Source: Diorhabda sublineata
Lineage: Eukaryota > Arthropoda > Insecta > Coleoptera > Chrysomelidae
Direction of reading: 5' to 3'
DNA: 64,000 bases
Assembly (NCBI RefSeq): GCF_026230105.1
Contig: NC_079478.1
Span: forward strand, 35,231,653 to 35,295,652
In this document: positions 33,521 through 42,209 of the stretch, piece by piece
Numbering within the stretch: the stretch's first letter is position 1
Layout of the letters: each line of letters opens with the position of its first letter
Translations under genes and position numbers: made by a program
The notes under the pieces: generated by a model
The model's database searches: none
Told to the model about the DNA's origin: nothing
The model's input: the letters and a program-made list of their open reading frames with translations, nothing else

Positions 33521-34599
33521 TAAATCATATATGGATACTTTAGTTCATGATATTATTACAAAAATTTTGATTATCAAACAATCTAAATCTTAAATGTTTT
33601 GTTTTATAATAAATGATGATGGTTCAAAATTGAAAATTTTGAAATGATTATAATTTTATACGAGCAATCTTCTTCTGAATTTATGGAACAAATAAAAACA
33701 AAAACTTCGTCTTTAACTGTATATATATAAATTAGATGTATCCAACTTAACCTGAGAGGTATCAATCACCAACCGAAATAACAGGTGTTTCGAATCCCCC
33801 AACCACATCCACTCCCTCGTACATGAATAATTCAGTAAGAATGCAAGGTGCTTTTTCGAAATTTCGCCAGTGGTTATCTTTTATACCAACCCAGGAGTCT
33901 ACTAATTTTCAAACAACAACTACCACTGCTGAATATGCCTTGAAACTATAGGTAGGTAGGTATATAAATATTTCGATGCCTGTAAATTGAACACCTGCTT
34001 TACATTTAAGAAATAAATCTATTTGTAAATTAATCTTTGTACGAAGTCGATTTTCAAATTAGTAATCGATGAAATATATATTTTAGACATATCAGAAATA
34101 ACAACGAGAAGGTGTCCTTGGTATTGGTACAAACTATTCAAAAATTATATATCGAGGATATATTATGGAAAATCATAATATTCGAGGGTCTTTTGAGAAC
34201 GTAATCGATCTGAATTGTTGCATCATGGTATCATAGTCATCTCCAGTAACAACTTTTGCAATTAAATCTTGATGAATACGAAGAGAATCTTTCGATTCGA
34301 TAAGAATTGAGTCCCACGCCGGTTCCAACGGACCGCTGATTGACTTAGTTGTAGAGCCACGGAGATCCGTCGCAACCGCCCCATCGCGGAAATCAATATC
34401 TCAATGATTATTGCCTGTGAAACGCTTAGTTTTCGGATTAATCTACTTTAGAAGGACTTCTTGGCCCCCCAGAGTATATCATACCAAACGAATTTTGGTC
34501 TCAATGTTGGATTTCATCGTTAACATATATCTACGTAACCTAAACATAAAGTGTTTCCACTTTTTTCACTTCATTTTTTGACAAATTTTCTTTCCTCTT

Positions 34600-34800
34600 C
34601 TCTGCCACTTGAAACTTGGATCCGATGGCGATCCAATCAGGTCCAATACTTGTTTTGGAAATGCTGGTCCGTGCTGCAATTTCTTTTGTTTGTAGGCGCC
34701 GCTCTCTTAGAACAATTTCTTCAACTTATTTAATTTTTTATGGAGTAGTCATCTTCACAGGCCCTCCAGCACGTGGGTCATCTTCTAATGATTCTTTAAT
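34600..34800 (-). pseudogene. Mariner transposase DNA-binding fragment
   Basis: The minus strand gives GGPVKMTTP, then IKxVEEIVLRERRLQTKEIA, then ARTSISKTSIG. This is the second helix-turn-helix of mariner transposases (pattern GRPxxxTTxExIxxVxxxVLxDRRxTxxEIAxxxxISxxSV). One stop falls inside, and the reading ends at a frame change. It lies between the arms of the inverted repeat 33250/35195, so it may have been carried within that element or inserted later. Confidence 0.58.
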
Positions 34801-34893
34801 ATATGTACCACAGCTTCTGAAGATTCATATTTTTTATGTCGATATTAAGACTTCGGCGGAATCCCATATAGGATTTTAGGATGGGCCCTGTAT

Positions 34894-35195
34894 ATGTCCA
34901 AACTTGGGCCAAGTATTTACAACTTTGGCTCTAGCTTGGAAGCCGTTATTGGTCCAGACTTGGTGGGATTCTGGAATGATAACAATGTCCCCTGCTTGGT
35001 TTGCAAGCTTTGATCAAGCCTGATAAACCTAATCCTGGCTGACGATATATTGGCCGGGGCTAAGTTACCCAGACTTCAACCAGGATGGGGCCATTATTGT
35101 TGTGTCAAGATCGGGTTTCCCAACGTTGGCCCAAGCTAAGCCCCGTCGTTAAAGTCTGGGGGCTCCTACATGGGAAGCGCCAGCTCGGAACGGGG
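34894..35195 (+). repeat. Right arm of the large inverted repeat
   Basis: Starts near CAAACTTGGGCCAAGTAT and runs through AGCTTGGAAGCCGTTATTGG, CCAGACTTGGTGGGATTC and GTTGGCCCAAGC. Matches 33250-33520 in reverse and 57687-57862 in the same orientation. The motif TTGGGCCAAG and its variants recur inside each copy and are partly palindromic. No coding frame. Confidence 0.75.
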
Positions 35196-35370
35196 ATATT
35201 TCAGGTAAACGAAAAGGTAGTTCGAGTACATAATATAACTCGTGACGGATTTATCACCTAGAATGTAGTACCTAATCCACTTAGTGAATTTGGAAAATTC
35301 AAAAATTAATACCTAGTATTTCTAGATTCTTTAAATTGGATCTTAGCATTAGATAATTTGTAAAACTTTA

Positions 35371-35407
35371 AGTTAGGTTAGGTTAGATTAATTTAGGTTA
35401 GGTTAGT
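35371..35407. repeat. Short degenerate TTAGG-type run
   Basis: AGTTAGGTTAGGTTAGATTA followed by ATTTAGGTTAGGTTAG. About six imperfect TTAGG motifs. It is not associated with the fold-back unit sequence found at 16 and 37 kb. Confidence 0.75.
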
Positions 35408-35461
35408 TCAATAATCTGCATAATCTTCCATCACTAGTTGTCTAATCTTCATGACAACGAC

Positions 35462-35784
35462 GATCACGAGTTGGCATGCTGTATAACAGAAGTTAAAATA
35501 TTATGGCGGGTATTGAAATCGCGCACACTAGGTCTATAAAATGGGCGAGTATGGTGAAGAAGTAGAACAATGAAAAAAGTTTTGATAACTACTTAAACTT
35601 ACTATATAATTACATCAACAAAACAATATACAGAACGTAAAACTGAACCAAGTGGCGCGTGCCGAAACTCTAGGAGCTGCGTAACTCCTATAAGATCTTG
35701 GCGTTCGAAATGAAGACAACCACGATCAAGAGATGGTACAGAAGTTAAAATATTATGGCGGGTATTAAAACCGCGGCACACGCC
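35462..35784. repeat. Imperfect direct repeat, two copies about 260 bp apart
   Basis: AACAGAAGTTAAAATATTATGGCGGGTATT followed by GAAATCGCGCACAC at about 35488-35531 recurs, slightly changed (GGCGGGTATTAAAACCGCGGCACAC), at about 35741-35785. Both copies are preceded by a CACGA-TCA/GAG sequence. Origin unknown. Confidence 0.6.
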
Positions 35785-36584
35785 TCTTCGGCGAAACTAC
35801 TTATAAATCTTAAATATACTATTTTGAGAATTCTAAATACAGTCCTGGAATTTGTTAATGAACGTTTGAATATTTCATTCAATTCAATCAAAAGTTTTCA
35901 AAAAATTCGATTATTATCAGGAGCTTATTTATATAAGTACATCTTGGTTTTGATCTTTCCCACATTATCACGTGACATGGATCCAGATTATTATTCACTT
36001 GGACGTATTGCTGTTTAATAAAAGTTATTATGAGTTAATAGCTTCTTATAGACGAGATAGGATCTTAATAGTATTATATTCCAAATCGCCCACTTTTTAA
36101 AGTGGCAACGTCGCATTTCACAGCTGCACGTATAAGTCATATTTTATTTTAATCAAAGATTGCTTTGCTAAGAAATTTCGTTTTTGTTTATAACAATTTT
36201 GCGGCGTTTCCATTTTTGAGGATATAATTCAAAATGTTGCAGACAGCTGCAAAAGTATTAGTACATGCCAGGAATACTCCTCGGCGGATATTATTTTTTT
36301 TTTCGTATTTTACCAAAAAAAGGTTTTATATTTAGGTCAAATTTCTACAGATGATATCAAAAATATATCAACCTCTTGAAAGCCACCGTCTTATTTAAAG
36401 CCATAACTAAAGTTTTTAATGAATGAGAGAGTAATAAAATGATGAAACATCCGTAATCCATAGGCGTATCAATAGTTTTTTAAATATTTTTTTACGAAAA
36501 AACCGTCATATAAATATAATGACAATAAATTTCTTTAATTTATTAGATCTCCTGCTTTGCAAAGAACTGAACTAATCCACCTCC

Positions 36585-36740
36585 TTAACAGTTTATTAAG
36601 CCCTTATTGAGTCGCATCTCCGATATGCCCTTACCTTCTGGGGAAGAGAGCTGTTAGATATTTACTCGGACTAAACAGCAGACCTCACTGCAGGGACTTA
36701 AGCTGCATACTCCACGTTCGAAATTAGTTAAAGGCTCGAT
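36585..36740 (+). pseudogene. LINE C-terminal coding scrap
   Basis: One plus-strand frame gives LIESHLRYALTFWGRE, and another gives KRAVRYLLGLNSRPHCRDLS. In CR1/Jockey-like LINEs these two blocks follow each other downstream of the RT (pattern xxSxxxYGxxxWG ... LQKRAxRxIxGxxxRxxCRDLF). A frame change and some loss separate them here. Confidence 0.65.
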
Positions 36741-36877
36741 ATTGTACAATGCAAAAAAATGCACAATCACTCGCCAATTGAAATCTTTTCCCGCACGCCG
36801 CAATAATTTGAGGGCATATTTACTGGATTTCGTTATTTTTATGTTTGTTTTTTTTTATTTTTAACAATTTTTTGACA

Positions 36878-36910
36878 ATATAGCATTTCTCTCTCTCTCT
36901 CTCACACACC
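36878..36910. repeat. CT/CA microsatellite
   Basis: TTTCTCTCTCTCTCTCTCAC with ACACACC following; about eight CT and three to four CA units. Confidence 0.85.
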
Positions 36911-37030
36911 TTTTGATATGTTTGTTTCTTAATTTTAGGTCTCTTCGGGTTTAAAATTAGTTTCTTTTGAAAAAAAATAATAAAAGAACTAATTTCAAAT
37001 CCAAAAAGATCTAAAATCAAAAACATTCAA

Positions 37031-38140
37031 AGTCACCTGGTTTTTTGGCTCTAGAAAATCGAAAATGGATGGATTTTAATGATCTTGGTCTCAAAATGTT
37101 CCATTTAACGGTGGATTTATAAAAAAAATTAGTAGAAATAGCTGGAATGAAAATTTCTCATAGTTTTCGTAAAAAAAATGGTTTTGCAAAATAATCGTTT
37201 ACAAAAAATTATGTAATTATACACTTTCGCGGTCACCTGGTTTTTTGGTTAGGTTAGGTTAGGTTAGGTTAGGTTAGATTAGGTTGGCTCTAGAAAATCG
37301 AAAAATGGATGGATTTTAATGATCTTGGTCTCAAAATGTTCCATTTTACGGCGGATTTATAAAAAAAATTAGTAGAAATAGCTGGAATGAAAATTTCTCA
37401 TAGTTTTACTGTTTTAAATCGTAAAAAAACGGTTTTGCAAAATAATCCTTTACAAAAAATTATGGTAATTATACACTTTCGCGGTCACCTGGTTTTTTGG
37501 TTAGGTTAGGTTAGGTTAGGTTAGGTTGGCTCTAGAAAATCGAAAAATGCATGGATTTTAATGATTTTGGTCTCAAAATGTTCCATTTTACGGCGGATTT
37601 ATAAAAAAAAGGTTTTCTACTATTTAAGGTTTAAAACTATTAAAAACCGCAAATTCAGCCACTACCCCCGTGTTTTTCATAAATTCGTCGTAAAATGCAA
37701 CATTTTGAGACCAAAATTATAAAATTTATCTATTTTTCGATTTTTAATGGTCCAAAAACTATTAACATTGAAGAATATAGTACGAAACTATTCACGAAAA
37801 TTGATTGTTTTTCATCGATTTCATTTTAAGCTATAAAAACTGAAAAAATCATTCTTTTTGGATTTTTTTTTTTAAATTGTTTATTAATTTATGTAGAATA
37901 CAATAAAAAATATAAGAACTCTATCTGATAATGAGATAATTTTTTGTAAAGGATTATTTTGCAAAACCGTTTTTTTTTTAACGATTTAAAACAGTAAATT
38001 TTCATTCCAGCTATTTCTACTAATTTTTTTTCTAAATCCGCCGTAAAATGGAACATTTTGAAACCAAGATCATTAAAATCCATCCATTTTTCGATTTTCT
38101 AGAGCCAAAAAAGCAGGTGACCGTGAAAATGTATAATTAC
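37031..38140. mobile_element. Shorter copy of the TTAGG-bearing fold-back element
   Basis: The left arm holds three units (GCTCTAGAAAATCG landmarks at about 37048, 37287 and 37529), the latter two preceded by (GGTTA)n. The spacer (about 37605-37960) is nearly identical to 18105-18460 of the first element, including the run TACTATTTAAGGTTTAAAAC. The right arm (about 37960-38128) ends GCAGGTGACCGTGAAAATG, matching the outer left end of the first copy. The left edge reads AAAGTCACCTGG and lacks the CACGG bases of the other copy. No transposase gene. The two copies differ mainly in the number of left-arm units (three versus nine). Confidence 0.78.
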
Positions 38141-38429
38141 AGTATTTTTCAGAAAGCTGTGAAGGTTTTAATGTCTTAAAGTCTAGGGCCCCGCAAGTAT
38201 TGAAGTATGCAATCAAACTTTTAAATCGCGAAACTGCTATGCTACTGCTATTTTCCGGGGAAGAGCCCCCCTCTAATTCAGCTCGCACAGGGCGCCGCCA
38301 CTGTGTATACTTATATTTTTACCTGCTTATAACTACTAAACAAATTAAGATAAAAAAGTTCTATTTTTCCTCAAGGTACGTTAGGAACATTATGTCAAAA
38401 TTTATATGGAAACAACTATAATATACAGA

Positions 38430-38700
38430 GTGTTTAAGGTCTCCCATGTGTCACATTATGATTTCGCAATATCATGTTTCATGTATCGAATGTTTTTGGT
38501 CGACATTTACGAAATTCAACACGACCACGATTGAAATCGGGAAACCAGTGAAACATGATTGCTGGAGATGGTGCTTCATCACCAAAAAACGAAACGAATT
38601 GATCGGTACACGGTTTAATCCACGTGGGAAGTCATCGCGCGAAAATATTGATGAATATTTCAAGTATTTGCAAACAATTCAAATAACACTCGTACGACAA
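38430..38700 (-). pseudogene. Mariner transposase N-terminal fragment
   Basis: The minus strand reads FVSFFGDEAPSPAIMFHWFP, then DFNRGRVEFRKCRPKTFDT. This is the first helix-turn-helix of mauritiana-type mariner transposases (pattern LxxxFGDxAPSxATVxxWxxEFxRGRxSLxDExReGRPK). It then breaks off. Upstream (38700-38790) GTCAAACTTTAAGATGACA and TTTGACATATTTACATCA resemble sequence near 31370-31440, beside another mariner relic, so these may be the element's 5' region. Confidence 0.62.
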
Positions 38701-38809
38701 CACGTTCTGAATACGTTAACCATTAAAAATGTCAAACTTTAAGATGACAATGTCAGATTTGACATATTTACATCAGTGTTGCCATATCTGCCCTTGTTAA
38801 TCGGTGGGT

Positions 38810-38945
38810 TTTGCCTCAATTTATGTTTTTGTTGGGACATAGAGCGCAAGAATGCGAATAAGAGCCCGCGTGCCTGAAATGTGAGATCAATGGGCACAAA
38901 ATGGACACAATTAAGTGTCCTTATTTCAAAGATATAATATACGGG
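38810..38945 (+). pseudogene. Retroelement gag zinc-knuckle scrap
   Basis: The plus strand reads LLGHRAQECExEPACLKCEI, then NGHKMDTIKCPYFKD. This has the spacing of consecutive CCHC knuckles in non-LTR retrotransposon ORF1/gag proteins (GHxAxxCxxxPxCxKCxxxHxxxxxxxC). One stop interrupts it. Only about 40 residues. Confidence 0.45.
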
Positions 38946-38949
38946 CGAG

Positions 38950-40380
38950 TAAAATCCACTGGGATGTCGCTATTTATATAAAGACCGAACAACGCAATTT
39001 ATTTACTATATACACTTAGCAATTTACCCCGTATAATTTTTAGGTAATAATAAAGGGGGGCAAGAAAAATCATAGAAGGAATTTAGTCGAAACTATGTAG
39101 GTCAAAACTTGCACACGATATAGTCTTTGGGATCAAAGGGATGGATAACGGATAAGAAGGAAGGGGTAGCAATAGCAGTACAAAAGTCACGTTTCTAATT
39201 ATTTTCATACGTTCAATATTCCACTTCCAGCTTGATTTATTGACGTATTAAATAAACCACCTCCGGGTTCAAAATAAGGAGAAACGCTTTTTCGCCTATT
39301 AACTAAAATACTGGATCTCCTACAACGCAATACCTCTCTTGAAAAAAATAAAAATATAAAAAGTTATTTTATCTTTTATGGCTACTGTTCATATAAATTA
39401 TGATAAAAATTTGTCGGCAAAGATGAAAGTTGTATATCTATAAATGTTTCAATATTTTTTATCTATATTATATATTGACTACTATGACAAAAAACCGATA
39501 AGGCGGTACTTTGATGTCGATATATATATTTTTTCACCGAGTGGTGTATTTCAAATTGCTTCAGAAAAATAATTGATTCTTATAAATTTTCTTCGGATTT
39601 ATTAACGGAATTCAACTACGCATTTTCTAGAAGAAATCGTAAAAGTACCTACAGTTTCTTCAGTTTTTCTTCGTATCTTCAATATGAAGTTTTAATTTGA
39701 AATTGGCGACATAAAATTTGACGTCGAATGAAATAAAATACTGACAATAATTTAAGAAATTAGCAATAAAAGAACCCAAAAACAGAGAGAGAGAGAGAGA
39801 TCGAGATTCGTTGGTTCATTGGATTTGGCCCTGACATAGGAGTTACTTCTCTGCAGAGCTGCGGTTGTGGTGATAGATTCGTGATTGTGCTGCTCCAAAC
39901 CGAAAAAAGAGAAAAACTAACGACCAAACGCGGTTAAAAAAGAATTTTTGTTTGCTTTTTTCTTTATTTTCCCCCCTTTTTTTGAATTTTTTTTGCTTAT
40001 TTTTAATAGGAAATCTTGTAACTCGGTGTCGGGCAACTATAGCTGCCCTGTGGGGTTACAGGAAAACAGAAAACCCGAAACATCGACGATCAAAATAACC
40101 CAGATTAGGTCGCTGCTTTATATGTTGTACTATCCCCCCCTACATCTTCTTTTTAAATTAAAAATCAAGTTACCAATTTCAATTTAATCAAAAGCTTTGT
40201 ATTCCCACCGAGATATGTTACGAAGCTCTTGCAGATTATTGAAAAAAAAAACGTAACTCTCCTTTGTAGCACGTTTGAAACATCAAATGGAGATCTGCAG
40301 ATTGGACTAGAAGACATTTGGATTTCCAATTGAGCCTCATAACGCATTTCCTAAGCTATGGGTTCTGTAGCTACTTCTTG
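38950..40380. other. No recognisable gene
   Basis: Includes a short GA microsatellite (39785-39800). Also a patch at about 39820-39868 (TTTGGCCCTGACATAGGAG) loosely similar to 48037-48083. A 79-codon Phe-rich frame at 39948 looks compositional. Confidence 0.4.
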
Positions 40381-40384
40381 CAAA

Positions 40385-40740
40385 TGCAAATCAGACTTTG
40401 AATCAGTCAGTAACAATCAATATGACTCGTTCTTTGTACATCTTCTACATTTCCTCTTTGATCTTGAAATTTCTGTCTTTATCTGTGTCCATATCAGTAC
40501 ACTTGGGTTCAGTTCGCAATGATATGGTGGATATTCAACAACAGTCTATCCATGAATTTCATATTTTTTCATTTTCTTTTCACGTAGGGAAGAGCCATTT
40601 CTAGTCCATTTTTCAGGGTTCAAATCATTCACAGCCTTCAAAAGAGTTTCCAATCCAAATTTATTTTTGCTACATATGCGAGGAATATGCATTTGAAGAT
40701 AATAGAAAAGTTATATCAGGATTGGTGACATTGCACTCGT
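40385..40740 (-). pseudogene. DDE transposase C-terminal relic (Tc1-related insect group)
   Basis: The minus strand gives YPPYHCELNPSVLIWTQIKT and then EISRSKRK. This fits the LPPYHCxLNPIELIWAQIKxxV block with the last catalytic Glu (NPIE) of a widespread insect transposase group; here it reads NPSV, so the catalytic residue is gone. Other frames nearby give LKAVNDLNPEKWT, which resembles the usual C-terminal segment although its position is displaced. Dead and rearranged. Confidence 0.48.
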
Positions 40741-40914
40741 AGGAAAAAAAATCGACTCAATCGACATCCCTGCAATTGCTAGTCACTAGCTTCCACAGTT
40801 CAAAAATACCCTTTTTATGATAATTAGGGCTAATTAGGGGTACGTGACCATTATCAAAGATTATAAACATTACCCACCACGAGCAGTTTAGCCAACAAAC
40901 GTGATAAAGGTGCT

Positions 40915-41475
40915 CAAGCGGTCACCCTATAGCGACAAGGCCAGAGCTAGCGAGAAGTGGCCAGTATGCTGAGCAAGAAGCAGTCTGTTGTTTCTAGAAT
41001 TAAAGAAACTGGTAACTTTCATCGGAGAGACGATTCTAGAAGAAAAAAGTGCACATTCGAGTGTTATCAATGATTCATTGTCAGCACGTCACTGAGAAAT
41101 CGCGCCCCCAATAGTGTTCAAGTCAAACAAGAACTTAGAATAATGCGAGGAATGGCTATGAGTGGCTGGATAGGTAGAAGAGCGCTCAAGGCAGCTAAGG
41201 CCAAGGATTTGCCCCAAATTAATCCCAACCCTCCAGGATGGCCGTCTAAGATTTACCAGTTGGGACTTCGTTCTGTTTGGTAGCGATGGAATAGAACGTG
41301 GACTTCGATTCGCGCGGCGTTGAAGTAAAGAAGACGTGGCTTTTGGAGGAGGTACCTGGACGACGATAAAAGCCAAAACCGAGTTTTGGTTTTCATCGGA
41401 ACTGGAGGTGGAGCAGGGGAAATAACGACGAATCGATATATAAAGATACTTTTTGTAATGGAATGGAGCTTCTGT
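40915..41475 (+). pseudogene. Tc1-like transposase pseudogene
   Basis: Plus-strand pieces in order: SKKQSVVSRIKETGNFHRRD (paired-like HTH), FIVSTSLRNRAPNSVQVKQE, then LRIMRGMAMSGWIGRRALKA, VLFGSDGIERGLRFARR (the region just after the first catalytic Asp), and ELVFIGTGGGAGEITTNRYI (the block before the HDNAxPH motif). The order is that of Tc1-like proteins. The first catalytic DES box is deleted or changed, and the sequence after about 41475 has no HDNA or PDLNPIE block. Frames shift at least twice. Confidence 0.68.
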
Positions 41476-41479
41476 GATT

Positions 41480-42098
41480 TCGAAAACCCTCTTATTCGAC
41501 CAGTTTCCAAAAGCATTTTCACTTGGCTCCAGGAGGCGACGTATAAACCAGGTACCAGAAGGTCATCACCTTCATGATATTCATATTCAATGTTCTGGAA
41601 AACTCCCGGGATGTATATGTTGGAGACTTTATTAGACGATGTAGACGATGTCTGCCACTAGGTACTTCGAAGTCCTTTTCTGTTATGATATTCGTAACCA
41701 TCGACCACGAAAATCGGAAAGGCAAGTTGATGATTTCCAATTTTGCAACTACGCTTATTAAAACGCATTATTCGTAATTTTTGAGGACCTCCAGAATCAA
41801 ATGTACATTGCTGCAACTGGATCCGTCTTATTCTACAAAAATTCCTTAGTTTTGTCCTTTTTTGAGCCTCCTACAGGACGATAAAATAAAATAATACGAA
41901 AATAAATATGTAAGGATATATAATTATTAAATATTCTCGCAGTGCTTCCTAAAATGCCACCCCCAAAACTGTAACGATTTCGCCCTTCCATGAGTTTTTG
42001 TTGATGCCCACCAATGGCAGAGCGAGAAACTAAAACGAAAGGCGGTAACGAAACAGAGCTACTAGATCGACCAGTGGCATTAAGTAGGTAGCGTGGAT
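41480..42098. other. Upstream flank of the odd-skipped family gene
   Basis: After the Tc1 relic the sequence becomes more mixed in composition from about 41940, with GC-rich patches such as CCACCCCCAAAACTG and CCAATGGCAGAGCGAGAAAC. Its position suggests promoter-proximal regulatory DNA. I cannot identify individual binding sites with confidence. Confidence 0.35.
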
Positions 42099-42099
42099 A

Positions 42100-42133
42100 T
42101 CAGTTGACTGTAGTAAGGTGATACCGACAGATG
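42100..42133 (+). promoter_or_regulatory. Candidate Inr + DPE core promoter of the odd-family gene
   Basis: TCAGTT at 42100-42105 fits the arthropod initiator TCAGTY, with A at 42102 as +1. AGATG at 42129-42133 then falls exactly at +28 to +32 and fits the DPE consensus RGWYV. That exact spacing is required for Inr-DPE function. No TATA box sits at -30. A TATATA at 42154-42159 could serve a second start about 30 bp on, but that would fall only about 25 bp before the proposed ATG. With +1 at 42102, the 5' leader is 108 bp. Confidence 0.5.
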
Positions 42134-42209
42134 CTGTTAGATTCAGCCACCGCTATATACAGTGTGTATACAAAATTAAGTGTTACAGTGATTAGTGACT
42201 ACGTTTGAA

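Larger units (their letters stand above)
35200..36580. other. No recognisable gene, contains small repeats
   Basis: Contains a short AGGTTAGGTTAG run and an imperfect direct repeat, listed separately. The 87-codon frame at 35755-36018 has no recognisable motif. Confidence 0.4.

Noticed and set aside
37889..38288. Minus-strand frames over the right arm of the second fold-back element
   Set aside because: They translate the arm repeat itself and end at its edge; no conserved protein sequence.
42154..42159. TATATA as TATA box of the odd-family gene
   Set aside because: A start 30 bp on would leave only about 25 bp before the proposed ATG and has no initiator match; the Inr-DPE pair fits better. 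It is not excluded as a secondary start.
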